Shown: piece after piece, positions 21,921 to 32,961 of the stretch
Layout: each line of letters starts with the position of its first letter
Numbering within the stretch: position 1 is the first letter of the stretch
NCBI RefSeq assembly: GCF_051348905.1
Contig: NC_135232.1
Coordinates: forward strand, 832,380,888 to 832,444,887
Reading direction: 5' to 3'
From: Ranitomeya variabilis
Lineage: Eukaryota > Chordata > Amphibia > Anura > Dendrobatidae
DNA: 64,000 bases
The notes under the pieces: model-generated
Databases searched by the model: none
Told to the model about the DNA's origin: nothing
What the model saw: only the letters and a program-made list of their open reading frames with translations
Translations under genes and position numbers: made by a program

Positions 21921-22440
21921 AACTTTTCCTAATATGGCTAGAAAGCTTTAGCAAACACACTCATGCTTAGTAGTGTCGTCAAGACTCGCAAGGAATCTTT
22001 GACGCTTAAACTGGCTTCTTTGCCAGGTCACATAGCAGGACGAGGCTTTTTGCCGCGGCAGATTCTAAAGACTGCATGCAACCTAAGGCAAGGGCAACAC
22101 TTTACCTCCCAGTAAAATGTTTTCAATGGGAACTGGACTTTCAACAAACTTTGCACAAATCAATAGCACAGGCAAATATAGGAAACTTTCTCTAGCCTGA
22201 TTAAAGTGGGAAATGTGCAATAGCTTTGCATTAAGGACAAGCTTCAGAGTCTCTACTTGGTATCATCAGAAAACCGAGTTGGAGTGTCGTGCCGGAAGCT
22301 TGAATAGGTCAGCTGATGTATCTCTAAGAATTCACAGAGTTTTTTTCTCAAGGTGGTTCAGCGATTTGAATAAATGCCAACCCTTGTCTGCAAAAATCTT
22401 GACCCGTTTCCTGCAAGTTTCTGAAAGTGGTGCAAATAAT

Positions 22441-22512
22441 GGGGATGTAGCTCAGTGGTAGAGCGCACGCTTTGCATGTGTGAGGCCCCGGGTTCAATCC
22501 CCGGCATCTCCA
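22441..22512 (+). tRNA. trnaa-ugc: tRNA-Ala (TGC), gene 1, monomer 29
   Basis: Consensus. Confidence 0.96.
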
Positions 22513-22639
22513 TGGCCTGGGTTTACGTGCAAAGGACGCACTTCCTACAGGTGACTCCTTTTCCTTCTCCTTATGTGGTTCCTGCAGTCACTCGGTGAAA
22601 GAATTACTTGTCAGTGCTCCATCCCATTAGGAGACTTTT

Positions 22640-22711
22640 GGGGATGTAGCTCAGTGGTAGAGCACATGCTTTGCATGTATGAGGTCCTGGGTTCAACCCC
22701 CAGCATCTCCA
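22640..22711 (+). tRNA. trnaa-ugc: tRNA-Ala (TGC), gene 2, monomer 29
   Basis: Gene 2 body with TGC and G26A. Confidence 0.93.
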
Positions 22712-23229
22712 AACTTTTCCTAATATGGCTAGAAAGCTTTAGCAAACACACTCACGCTTAGTAGTGTCGTCAAGACTTGCAAGGAATCTTTGACGCTTAA
22801 ACTGGCTTCTTTGCCAGGTCACATAGCAGGACGAGGCTTTTTGCTGCGGCAGATTCTAAAGACTGCATGCAACCTAAGGCAAGGGCAACACTTTACCACC
22901 CAGTAAAATGTTTTCAATGGGAACTGGACTTTCAACAAACTTTGCACAAATCAATAGCACAGGCAAATATAGGAAACTTTCTCTAGCCTGATTAAAGTGG
23001 GAAATGTGCAATAGCTTTGCATTAAGGACAAGCTTCAGAGTCTCTACTTGGTATCATCAGAAAACCGAGTTGGAGTGTCGTGCCGGAAGCTTGAATAGGT
23101 CAGCTGATGTATCTCTAAGAATTCACAGTTTTTTTCTCAAGGTGGTTCAGCGATTTGAATAAATGCCAACCCTTGTCTGCAAAAATCTTGACCCGTTTCC
23201 TGCAAGTTTCTGAAAGTGGTGCAAATAAC

Positions 23230-23301
23230 GGGGATGTAGCTCAGTGGTAGAGCGCACGCATTGCATGTGTGAGGCCCCGGGTTCAATCCCCGCCATCTCC
23301 A
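23230..23301 (+). tRNA. trnaa-ugc: tRNA-Ala (TGC), gene 1, monomer 30
   Basis: A32 plus G65C. Confidence 0.85.
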
Positions 23302-23427
23302 TGGCCTGGGTTTACGTGCAAAGGACACACTTCCTACAGGTGACTACTTTCCTTCTCCTTATGTGGTTCCTGCAGTCACTCGGTGAAAGAATTACTTGTC
23401 AGTGCTCCATCTCACTAGGAGACTTTT

Positions 23428-23499
23428 GGGGATGTAGCTCAGTGGTAGAGCGCATGCTTCACATGTATGAGGTCCTGGGTTCAACCCCCAGCATCTCCA
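23428..23499 (+). tRNA. trnav-cac: Ala-type tRNA with Val anticodon (CAC), gene 2, monomer 30
   Basis: Intact body, TTTT downstream. Confidence 0.9.
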
Positions 23500-24019
23500 A
23501 ACTTTTCCTAATATGGCTAGAAAGCTTTAGCAAACACACTCAAGCTTAGTAGTGTCGTCAAGACTCGCAAGGAATCTTTGACGCTTAAACTGGCTTCTTT
23601 GCCAGGTCACATAGCAGGACGAGGCTTTTTGCCGCGGCAGATTCTAAAGACTGCATGCAACCTAAGGCAAGGGCAACACTTTACCACCCAGTAAAATGTT
23701 TTCAATGGGAACTGGACTTTCAACAAACTTTGCACAAATCAATAGCACAGGCAAATATAGGAAACTTTCTCTAGCCTGATTAAAGTGGGAAATGTGCAAT
23801 AGCTTTGCATTAAGGACAAGCTTCAGAGTCTCTACTTGGTATCATCAGAAAACCGAGTTGGAGTGTCGTGCCGGAAGCTTGAATAGGTCAGCTGATGTAT
23901 CTCTAAGAATTCACTGAGTTTTTTTCTCAAGGTGGTTCAGCGATTTGAATAAATGCCAACCCTTGTCTGCAAAAATCTTGACCCGTTTCCTGCAAGTTTC
24001 TGAAAGTGGTGCAAATAAC

Positions 24020-24091
24020 GGGGATGTAGCTCAGTGGTAGAGCGCACGCTTTGCATGTGTGAGGCCCCGGGTTCAATCCCCGGCATCTCCA
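24020..24091 (+). tRNA. trnaa-ugc: tRNA-Ala (TGC), gene 1, monomer 31
   Basis: Consensus. Confidence 0.96.
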
Positions 24092-24218
24092 TGGCCTGGG
24101 TTTACGTGCAAAGGACGCACTTCCTACAGGTGACTACTTTTCCTTCTCCTTATGTGGTTCCTGCAGTCACTCGGTGAAAGAATTACTTGTCAGTGCTCCA
24201 TCCCACTAGAAGACTTTT

Positions 24219-24290
24219 GGGGATGTAGCTCAGTGGTAGAGCGCATGCTTCGCATGTATGAGGTCCTGGGTTCAACCCCCAGCGTCTCCA
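24219..24290 (+). tRNA. trnaa-cgc: tRNA-Ala (CGC), gene 2, monomer 31
   Basis: A67G leaves a U6:G67 wobble in the acceptor stem. Shared with monomer 35. Confidence 0.93.
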
Positions 24291-24810
24291 AACTTTTCCT
24301 AATATGGCTAGAAAGCTTTAGCAAACACACTCACGCTTAGTAGTGTCGTCAAGACTCGCAAGGAATCTTTGACGCTTAAACTGGCTTCTTTGCCAGGTCA
24401 CATAGCAGGACGAGGCTTTTTGCCGCGGCAGATTCTAAAGACTGCATGCAACCTAAGGCAAGGGCAACACTTTACCACCCAGTAAAATGTTTTCAATGGG
24501 AACTGGACTTTCAACAAACTTTGCACAAATCAATAGCACAGGCAAATATAGGAAACTTTCTCTAGCCTGATTAAAGTGGGAAATGTGCAATAGCTTTGCA
24601 TTAAGGACAAGCTTCAGAGTCTCTACTTGGTATCATCAGAAAACCGAGTTGGAGTGTCGTGCCGGAAGCTTGAATAGGTCAGCTGATGTATCTCTAAGAA
24701 TTCACAGAGTTTTTTTCTCAAGGTGGTTCAGCGATTTGAATAAATGCCAACCCTTGTCTGCAAAAATCTTGACCCGTTTCCTGCAAGTTTCTGAAAGTGG
24801 TGCAAATAAC

Positions 24811-24882
24811 GGGGATGTAGCTCAGTGGTAGAGCGCACGCTTTTCATGTGTGAGGCCCCGGGTTCAATCCCCGGCATCTCCA
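24811..24882 (+). tRNA. trnae-uuc: Ala-type tRNA with Glu anticodon (TTC), gene 1, monomer 32
   Basis: Fourth copy of the TTC form, otherwise consensus body. Confidence 0.9.
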
Positions 24883-25009
24883 TGGCCTGGGTTTACGTGC
24901 AAAGGACGCACTTCCTACAGGTGACTACTTTTCCTTCTCCTTATGTGGTTCCTGCAGTCACTCGGTGAAATAATTACTTGTCAGTGCTCCATCCCACTGG
25001 GAGACTTTT

Positions 25010-25081
25010 GGGGATGTAGCTCAGTGGTAGAGCGCATGCTTCGCATGTATGAGGTCCTGGGTTCAACCCCCAGCATCTCCA
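25010..25081 (+). tRNA. trnaa-cgc: tRNA-Ala (CGC), gene 2, monomer 32
   Basis: Consensus. Confidence 0.97.
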
Positions 25082-25514
25082 AACTTTTCCTAATATGGCT
25101 AGAAAGCTTTAGCAAACACACTCATGCTTAGTAGTGTCGTCAAGACTCGCAAGGAATCTTTGACGCTTAAACTGGCTTCTTTGCCAGGTCACATAGCAGG
25201 ACGAGGCTTTTTGCCGCGGCAGATTCTAAAGACTGCATGCAACCTAAGGCAAGGGCAACACTTTACCTCCCAGTAAAATGTTTTCAATGGGAACTGGACT
25301 TTCAACAAACTTTGCACAAATCAATAGCACAGGCAAATATAGGAAACTTTCTCTAGCCTGATTAAAGTGGGAAATGTGCAATAGCTTTGCATTAAGGACA
25401 AGCTTCAGAGTCTCTACTTGGTATCATCAGAAAACCGAGTTGGAGTGTCGTGCCGGAAGCTTGAATAGGTCAGCTGATGTATCTCTAAGAATTCACAGAG
25501 TTTTTTTCTCAAGG

Positions 25515-25546
25515 TGGTTCAGCGATTTGAATAAATGCCAACCCTT
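25515..25546 (+). repeat. Left copy of 32 bp duplication flanking the palindromic insertion
   Basis: Array sequence from TGGTTCAGCG to CCAACCCTT. It recurs identically just right of the insertion, although it occurs once per normal monomer. Confidence 0.95.
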
Positions 25547-25996
25547 ATTTATCCGGAGAACTCTTGAGTAAATAATATACCAAACCATCAAATTTAGATT
25601 GAATAGCTATTTTTATTTATCGCCATAAGACCAAAATATGAATACCAATAAATACAAAGGTCATATATACAATTTCATGTGAATCCTACTAAAGTGCAAT
25701 TTTCTGACACAGGGTAGAGCAGGTTAAGCTGCAAATGTTAGGGCAAGCAATGGGGGATCATCTTATTTCATGTATATTATATACTGACAACTTCATATAT
25801 TATTGCTGAAACTGATAATTACCCCTTATATTGCCATATTAACCCCCTCCATAGTGGATAGCTAATGAAATAAAGTGCCAAGTGCTAAAACCCATTATCC
25901 ACATTATATACTAAACACAGCTTAATTCCTCATTATATCTATTCAGAACAGAAATGTCATTTACCCATAGTGAGATGAGGCGTCCTGTTTCCAGCC
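25545..25996 (+). repeat. Left arm of the long inverted repeat
   Basis: 452 bp from TTATTTATCC to TTTCCAGCC, matching the right arm base for base as far as I can read. The first two bases are shared with the array flank. Confidence 0.9.
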
Positions 25997-26052
25997 TGTG
26001 TCAGGGTCCCCAACGCTGCGTTTCGCGTGCAACGTGTGCCGCTTCCTCAGGG
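25997..26052. other. Loop segment of the palindromic insertion
   Basis: 56 bp, GC-rich unlike the arms, containing GTTTCGCGTGC and CTTCCTCAGG. Unpaired if the arms fold back. Confidence 0.85.
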
Positions 26053-26504
26053 GGCTGGAAACAGGACGCCTCATCTCACTATGGGTAAATGACATTTCTG
26101 TTCTGAATAGATATAATGAGGAATTAAGCTGTGTTTAGTATATAATGTGGATAATGGGTTTTAGCACTTGGCACTTTATTTCATTAGCTATCCACTATGG
26201 AGGGGGTTAATATGGCAATATAAGGGGTAATTATCAGTTTCAGCAATAATATATGAAGTTGTCAGTATATAATATACATGAAATAAGATGATCCCCCATT
26301 GCTTGCCCTAACATTTGCAGCTTAACCTGCTCTACCCTGTGTCAGAAAATTGCACTTTAGTAGGATTCACATGAAATTGTATATATGACCTTTGTATTTA
26401 TTGGTATTCATATTTTGGTCTTATGGCGATAAATAAAAATAGCTATTCAATCTAAATTTGATGGTTTGGTATATTATTTACTCAAGAGTTCTCCGGATAA
26501 ATAA
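26053..26504 (-). repeat. Right arm of the long inverted repeat
   Basis: Reverse complement of the left arm, ending at CCGGATAAATAA. Confidence 0.9.
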
Positions 26505-26548
26505 TTGTCACATGAGTTGTTATACCTACATGGGTCAGTGATTGCTTC

Positions 26549-26580
26549 TGGTTCAGCGATTTGAATAAATGCCAACCCTT
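26549..26580 (+). repeat. Right copy of the 32 bp flanking duplication
   Basis: Array sequence resumes here and repeats the last 32 bases before the insertion. Then monomer 33 continues in normal phase. Confidence 0.95.
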
Positions 26581-26635
26581 GTCTGCAAAAATCTTGACCC
26601 GTTTCCTGCAAGTTTCTGAAAGTGGTGCAAATAAC

Positions 26636-26707
26636 GGGGATGTAGCTCAGTGGTAGAGCGCACGCTTTGCATGTGTGAGGCCCCGGGTTCAATCCCCGGC
26701 ATCTCCA
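26636..26707 (+). tRNA. trnaa-ugc: tRNA-Ala (TGC), gene 1, monomer 33
   Basis: Consensus gene. Its upstream spacer is interrupted, with the insertion ending 87 bases before the gene. Only TTT in the linker. Confidence 0.95.
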
Positions 26708-26833
26708 TGGCCTGGGTTTACGTGCAAAGGACACACTTCCTACAGGTGACTGCTTTCCTTCTCCTTATGTGGTTCCTGCAGTCACTCGGTGAAAGAATTA
26801 CTTGTCAGTGCTCCATCTCAGTAGGAGACTTTT

Positions 26834-26905
26834 GGGGATGTAGCTCAGTGGTAGAGCGCATGCTTCACATGTATGAGGTCCTGGGTTCAACCCCCAGCAT
26901 CTCCA
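26834..26905 (+). tRNA. trnav-cac: Ala-type tRNA with Val anticodon (CAC), gene 2, monomer 33
   Basis: Intact body, TTTT downstream. Confidence 0.9.
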
Positions 26906-27425
26906 AACTTTTCCTAATATGGCTAGAAAGCTTTAGCAAACACACTCACGCTTAGTAGTGTCGTCAAGACTCGCAAGGAATCTTTGACGCTTAAACTGGC
27001 TTCTTTGCCAGGTCACATAGCAGGACGAGGCTTTTTGCCGCGGCAGATTCTAAAGACTGCATGCAACCTAAGGCAAGGGCAACACTTTACCACCCAGTAA
27101 AATGTTTTCAATGGGAACTGGACTTTCAACAAACTTTGCACAAATCAATAGCACAGGCAAATATAGGAAACTTTCTCTAGCCTGATTAAAGTGGGAAATG
27201 TGCAATAGCTTTGCATTAAGGACAAGCTTCAGAGTCTCTACTTGGTATCATCAGAAAACCGAGTTGGAGTGTCGTGCCGGAAGCTTGAATAGGTCAGCTG
27301 ATGTATCTCTAAGAATTCACAGAGTTTTTTTCTCAAGGTGGTTCAGCGATTTGAATAAATGCCAACCCTTGTCTGCAAAAATCTTGACCCGTTTCCTGCA
27401 AGTTTCTGAAAGTGGTGCAAATAAC

Positions 27426-27497
27426 GGGGATGTAGCTCAGTGGTAGAGCGCACGCTTTGCATGTGTGAGGCCCCGGGTTCAATCCCCGGCATCTCCA
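27426..27497 (+). tRNA. trnaa-ugc: tRNA-Ala (TGC), gene 1, monomer 34
   Basis: Consensus. Only TTT in the linker. Confidence 0.96.
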
Positions 27498-27623
27498 TGG
27501 CCTGGGTTTACGTGCAAAGGACACACTTCCTACAGGTGACTGCTTTCCTTCTCCTTATGTGGTTCCTGCAGTCACTCGGTGAAAGAATTACTTGTCAGTG
27601 CTCCATCTCACTAGGAGACTTTT

Positions 27624-27695
27624 GGGGATGTAGCTCAGTGGTAGAGCGCATGCTTCACATGTATGAGGTCCTGGGTTCAACCCCCAGCATCTCCA
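27624..27695 (+). tRNA. trnav-cac: Ala-type tRNA with Val anticodon (CAC), gene 2, monomer 34
   Basis: Intact body, TTTT downstream. Monomers 33 and 34 are near-identical neighbours over this part. Confidence 0.9.
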
Positions 27696-28215
27696 AACTT
27701 TTCCTAATATGGCTAGAAAGCTTTAGCAAACACACTCACGCTTAGTAGTGTCGTCAAGACTCGCAAGGAATCTTTGACGCTTAAACTGGCTTCTTTGCCA
27801 GGTCACATAGCAGGACGAGGCTTTTTGCCGCGGCAGATTCTAAAGACTGCATGCAACCTAAGGCAAGGGCAACACTTTACCACCCAGTAAAATGTTTTCA
27901 ATGGGAACTGGACTTTCAACAAACTTTGCACAAATCAATAGCACAGGCAAATATAGGAAACTTTCTCTAGCCTGATTAAAGTGGGAAATGTGCAATAGCT
28001 TTGCATTAAGGACAAGCTTCAGAGTCTCTACTTGGTATCATCAGAAAACCGAGTTGGAGTGTCGTGCCGGAAGCTTGAATAGGTCAGCTGATGTATCTCT
28101 AAGAATTCACAGAGTTTTTTTCTCAAGGTGGTTCAGCGATTTGAATAAATGCCAACCCTTGTCTGCAAAAATCTTGACCCGTTTCCTGCAAGTTTCTGAA
28201 AGTGGTGCAAATAAC

Positions 28216-28287
28216 GGGGATGTAGCTCAGTGGTAGAGCGCACGCTTTGCATGTGTGAGGCCCCGGGTTCAATCCCCGGCATCTCCA
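28216..28287 (+). tRNA. trnaa-ugc: tRNA-Ala (TGC), gene 1, monomer 35
   Basis: Consensus. Confidence 0.96.
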
Positions 28288-28414
28288 TGGCCTGGGTTTA
28301 CGTGCAAAGGACGCACTTCCTACAGGTGACTACTTTTCCTTCTCCTTATGTGGTTCCTGCAGTCACTCGGTGAAAGAATTACTTGTCAGTGCTCCATCCC
28401 ACTAGGAGACTTTT

Positions 28415-28486
28415 GGGGATGTAGCTCAGTGGTAGAGCGCATGCTTCGCATGTATGAGGTCCTGGGTTCAACCCCCAGCGTCTCCA
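28415..28486 (+). tRNA. trnaa-cgc: tRNA-Ala (CGC), gene 2, monomer 35
   Basis: A67G (U6:G67 wobble). Confidence 0.93.
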
Positions 28487-29006
28487 AACTTTTCCTAATA
28501 TGGCTAGAAAGCTTTAGCAAACACACTCACGCTTAGTAGTGTCGTCAAGACTCGCAAGGAATCTTTGACGCTTAAACTGGCTTCTTTGCCAGGTCACATA
28601 GCAGGACGAGGCTTTTTGCCGCGGCAGATTCTAAAGACTGCATGCAACCTAAGGCAAGGGCAACACTTTACCACCCAGTAAAATGTTTTCAATGGGAACT
28701 GGACTTTCAACAAACTTTGCACAAATCAATAGCACAGGCAAATATAGGAAACTTTCTCTAGCCTGATTAAAGTGGGAAATGTGCAATAGCTTTGCATTAA
28801 GGACAAGCTTCAGAGTCTCTACTTGGTATCATCAGAAAACCGAGTTGGAGTGTCGTGCCGGAAGCTTGAATAGGTCAGCTGATGTATCTCTAAGAATTCA
28901 CAGAGTTTTTTTCTCAAGGTGGTTCAGCGATTTGAATAAATGCCAACCCTTGTCTGCAAAAATCTTGACCCGTTTCCTGCAAGTTTCTGAAAGTGGTGCT
29001 AATAAC

Positions 29007-29078
29007 GGGGATGTAGCTCTGTGGTAGAGCGCACGCTTTGCATGTGTGAGGCCCCGGGTTCAATCCCCGGCATCTCCA
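29007..29078 (+). tRNA. trnaa-ugc: tRNA-Ala (TGC), gene 1, monomer 36
   Basis: A14U removes the conserved partner of U8 and alters the A box. Confidence 0.82.
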
Positions 29079-29205
29079 TGGCCTGGGTTTACGTGCTAAG
29101 GACGCACTTCCTACAGGTGACTACTTTTCCTTCTCCTTATGTGGTTCCTGCAGTCACTCGGTGAAAGAATTACTTGTCAGTGCTCCATCCCACTAGGAGA
29201 CTTTT

Positions 29206-29277
29206 GGGAATGTAGCTCAGTGGTAGAGCGCATGCTTCACATGTATGAGGTCCTGGGTTCAACCCCCAGCATCTCCA
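29206..29277 (+). tRNA. trnav-cac: Ala-type tRNA with Val anticodon (CAC), gene 2, monomer 36
   Basis: G4A gives an A4:C69 mismatch next to G3:U70. Possibly non-functional. Confidence 0.78.
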
Positions 29278-29797
29278 AACTTTTCCTAATATGGCTAGAA
29301 AGCTTTAGCAAACACACTCACGCTTAGTAGTGTCGTCAAGACTCGCAAGGAATCTTTGACGCTTAAACTGGCTTCTTTGCCAGGTCACATAGCAGGACGA
29401 GGCTTTTTGCCGCGGCAGATTCTAAAGACTGCATGCAACCTAAGGCAAGGGCAACACTTTACCACCCAGTAAAATGTTTTCAATGGGAACTGGACTTTCA
29501 ACAAACTTTGCACAAATCAATAGCACAGGCAAATATAGGAAACTTTCTCTAGCCTGATTAAAGTGGGAAATGTGCAATAGCTTTGCATTAAGGACAAGCT
29601 TCAGAGTCTCTACTTGGTATCATCAGAAAACCGAGTTGGAGTGTCGTGCCGGAAGCTTGAATAGGTCAGCTGATGTATCTCTAAGAATTCACAGAGTTTT
29701 TTTCTCAAGGTGGTTCAGCGATTTGAATAAATGCCAACCCTTGTCTGCAAAAATCTTGACCCGTTTCCTGCAAGTTTCTGAAAGTGGTGCAAATAAC

Positions 29798-29869
29798 GGG
29801 GATGTAGCTCAGTGGTAGAGCGCACGCTTTGCATGTGTGAGGCCCCGGGTTCAATCCCCGGCATCTCCA
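29798..29869 (+). tRNA. trnaa-ugc: tRNA-Ala (TGC), gene 1, monomer 37
   Basis: Consensus. Confidence 0.96.
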
Positions 29870-29996
29870 TGGCCTGGGTTTACGTGCAAAGGACGCACTT
29901 CCTACAGGTGACTACTTTTCCTTCTCCTTATGTGGTTCCTGCAGTCACTCGGTGAAAGAATTACTTGTCAGTGCTCCATCCCACTCGGAGACTTTT

Positions 29997-30068
29997 GGGG
30001 ATGTAGCTCAGTGGTAGAGCACATGCTTCGCATGTATGAGGTCCTGGGTTCAACCCCCAGCATCTCCA
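29997..30068 (+). tRNA. trnaa-cgc: tRNA-Ala (CGC), gene 2, monomer 37
   Basis: G26A, otherwise consensus. Confidence 0.95.
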
Positions 30069-30588
30069 AACTTTTCCTAATATGGCTAGAAAGCTTTAGC
30101 AAACACACTCACGCTTAGTAGTGTCGTCAAGACTCGCAAGGAATCTTTGACGCTTAAACTGGCTTCTTTGCCAGGTCACATAGCAGGACGAGGCTTTTTG
30201 CCGCGGCAGATTCTAAAGACTGCATGCAACCTAAGGCAAGGGCAACACTTTACCACCCAGTAAAATGTTTTCAATGGGAACTGGACTTTCAGCAAACTTT
30301 GCACAAATCAATAGCACAGGCAAATATAGGAAACTTTCTCTAGCCTGATTAAAGTGGGAAATGTGCAACAGCTTTGCATTAAGGACAAGCTTCAGAGTCT
30401 CTACTTGGTATCATCAGAAAACCGAGTTGGAGTGTCGTGCCGGAAGCTTGAATAGGTCAGCTGATGTATCTCTAAGAATTCACAGAGTTTTTTTCTCAAG
30501 GTGGTTCAGCGATTTGAATAAATGCCAACCCTTGTCTGCAAAAATCTTGACCCGTTTCCTGCAAGTTTCTGAAAGTGGTGCAAATAAC

Positions 30589-30660
30589 GGGGATGTAGCT
30601 CAGTGGTAGAGCGCACGCTTTGCATGTGTGAGGCCCCGGGTTCAATCCCCGCCATCTCCA
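30589..30660 (+). tRNA. trnaa-ugc: tRNA-Ala (TGC), gene 1, monomer 38
   Basis: G65C with the normal U32. Confidence 0.87.
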
Positions 30661-30787
30661 TGGCCTGGGTTTACGTGCAAAGGACGCACTTCCTACAGGT
30701 GACTACTTTTCCTTCTCCTTATGTGGTTCCTGCAGTCACTCGGTGAAAGAATTACTTGTCAGTGCTCCATCCCACTCGGAGACTTTT

Positions 30788-30859
30788 GGGGATGTAGCTC
30801 AGTGGTAGAGCACATGCTTCGCATGTATGAGGTCCTGGGTTCAACCCCCAGCATCTCCA
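30788..30859 (+). tRNA. trnaa-cgc: tRNA-Ala (CGC), gene 2, monomer 38
   Basis: G26A, otherwise consensus. Confidence 0.95.
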
Positions 30860-31379
30860 AACTTTTCCTAATATGGCTAGAAAGCTTTAGCAAACACACT
30901 CACGCTTAGTAGTGTCGTCAAGACTCGCAAGGAATCTTTGACGCTTAAACTGGCTTCTTTGCCAGGTCACATAGCAGGACGAGGCTTTTTGCCGCGGCAG
31001 ATTCTAAAGACTGCATGCAACCTAAGGCAAGGGCAACACTTTACCACCCAGTAAAATGTTTTCAATGGGAACTGGACTTTCAGCAAACTTTGCACAAATC
31101 AATAGCACAGGCAAATATAGGAAACTTTCTCTAGCCTGATTAAAGTGGGAAATGTGCAACAGCTTTGCATTAAGGACAAGCTTCAGAGTCTCTACTTGGT
31201 ATCATCAGAAAACCGAGTTGGAGTGTCGTGCCGGAAGCTTGAATAGGTCAGCTGATGTATCTCTAAGAATTCACAGAGTTTTTTTCTCAAGGTGGTTCAG
31301 CGATTTGAATAAATGCCAACCCTTGTCTGCAAAAATCTTGACCCGTTTCCTGCAAGTTTCTGAAAGTGGTGCTAATAAC

Positions 31380-31451
31380 GGGGATGTAGCTCAGTGGTAG
31401 AGCGCACGCTTTGCATGTGTGAGGCCCCGGGTTCAATCCCCGCCATCTCCA
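31380..31451 (+). tRNA. trnaa-ugc: tRNA-Ala (TGC), gene 1, monomer 39
   Basis: G65C with the normal U32. Confidence 0.87.
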
Positions 31452-31578
31452 TGGCCTGGGTTTACGTGCAAAGGACGCACTTCCTACAGGTGACTACTTT
31501 TCCTTCTCCTTATGTGGTTCCTGCAGTCACTCGGTGAAAGAATTACTTGTCAGTGCTCCATCCCACTAGGAGACTTTT

Positions 31579-31650
31579 GGGGATGTAGCTCAGTGGTAGA
31601 GTGCATGCTTCGCATGTATGAGGTCCTGGGTTCAACCCCCAGCATCTCCA
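31579..31650 (+). tRNA. trnaa-cgc: tRNA-Ala (CGC), gene 2, monomer 39
   Basis: C25U. TTTG instead of TTTT downstream. Confidence 0.92.
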
Positions 31651-32170
31651 AACTTTGCCTAATATGGCTAGAAAGCTTTAGCAAACACACTCACGCTTAG
31701 TAGTGTCGTCAAGACTCGCAAGTAATCTTTGACGCTTAAACTGGCTTCTTTGCCAGGTCACATAGCAAGACGAGGCTTTTTGCCGCGGCAGATTCTAAAG
31801 ACTGCATGCAACCTAAGGCAAGGGCAACACTTTACCACCCAGTAAAATGTTTTCAATGGGAACTGGACTTTCAACAAACTTTGCACAAATCAATAGCACA
31901 GGCAAATATAGGAAACTTTCTCTAGCCTGATTAAAGTGGGAAATGTGCAATAGCTTTGCATTAAGGACAAGCTTCAGAGTCTCTACTTGGTATCATCAGA
32001 AAACCGAGTTGGAGTGTCGTGCCGGAAGCTTGAATAGGTCAGCTGATGTATCTCTAAGAATTCACAGAGTTTTTTTTTCAAGGTGGTTCAGCGATTTGAA
32101 TAAATGCCAACCCTTGTCTGCAAAAATCTTGACCCGTTTCCTGCAAGTTTCTGAAAGTGGTGCAAATAAC

Positions 32171-32242
32171 GGGGATGTAGCTCAGTGGTAGAGCGCACGC
32201 ATTGCATGTGTGAGGCCCCGGGTTCAATCCCCGCCATCTCCA
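32171..32242 (+). tRNA. trnaa-ugc: tRNA-Ala (TGC), gene 1, monomer 40
   Basis: A32 plus G65C. Confidence 0.85.
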
Positions 32243-32369
32243 TGGCCTCGGTTTACGTGCAAAGGACGCACTTCCTACAGGTGACTACTTTTCCTTCTCC
32301 TTATGTGGTTCCTGCAGTCACTCGGTGAAAGAATTACTTGTCAGTGCTCCATCCCACTGGGAGAGTTTT

Positions 32370-32441
32370 GGGGATGTAGCTCAGTGGTAGAGCACATGCT
32401 TCGCATGTATGAGGTCCTGGGTTCAACCCCCAGCATCTCCA
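32370..32441 (+). tRNA. trnaa-cgc: tRNA-Ala (CGC), gene 2, monomer 40
   Basis: G26A. No TTTT downstream. Confidence 0.92.
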
Positions 32442-32961
32442 AACTTTGCCTAATATGGCTAGAAAGCTTTAGCAAACACACTCACGCTTAGTAGTGTCGT
32501 CAAGACTCGCAAGTAATCTTTGACGCTTAAACTGGCTTCTTTGCCAGGTCACATAGCAAGACGAGGCTTTTTGCCGCGGCAGATTCTAAAGACTGCATGC
32601 AACCTAAGGCAAGGGCAACACTTTACCACCCAGTAAAATGTTTTCAATGGGAACTGGACTTTCAACAAACTTTGCACAAATCAATAGCACAGGCAAATAT
32701 AGGAAACTTTCTCTAGCCTGATTAAAGTGGGAAATGTGCAATAGCTTTGCATTAAGGACAAGCTTCAGAGTCTCTACTTGGTATCATCAGAAAACCGAGT
32801 TGGAGTGTCGTGCCGGAAGCTTGAATAGGTCAGCTGATGTATCTCTAAGAATTCACAGAGTTTTTTTCTCAAGGTGGTTCAGCGATTTGAATAAATGCCA
32901 ACCCTTGTCTGCAAAAATCTTGACCCGTTTCCTGCAAGTTTCTGAAAGTGGTGCAAATAAT

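Larger units (their letters stand above)
12526..22778 (+). repeat. Higher-order blocks of five and three monomers (3945 and 2363 bp)
   Basis: Five monomer types recur in fixed order: A (A32 gene 1, CAC gene 2, no linker terminator), B (spacer reads GGGACATG in place of GGGAAATG), C (truncated gene 2), D (TTC gene 1), E (CTCCC in the spacer). Blocks are 12526-16470 (A-E, 3945 bp), 16471-18833 (A-C, 2363 bp) and 18834-22778 (A-E-like, 3945 bp). The stretch 8590-12525 has a related order without B. Confidence 0.88.
25547..26548. mobile_element. 1002 bp palindromic (fold-back-like) insertion
   Basis: AT-rich sequence with no similarity to the array interrupts monomer 33 between its spacer and gene 1. 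It consists of two ~452 bp arms that read as perfect reverse complements, a 56 bp loop segment, and a 44 bp tail on the right that the left side lacks. There is no long open frame, so any mobility would need enzymes from elsewhere. The loop contains a GC-rich stretch with GCGAAACGC, a style I associate with frog repeats (memory only). The family is not identified. The missing left counterpart of the tail suggests a truncated left end. Confidence 0.85.

Noticed and set aside
25547-26548. Palindrome as a long-read hairpin artefact
   Set aside because: After a missed-adapter artefact the flanking array would continue on the opposite strand. Here the array resumes on the same strand after a 32 bp duplication. 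Raw-read support would still be useful.
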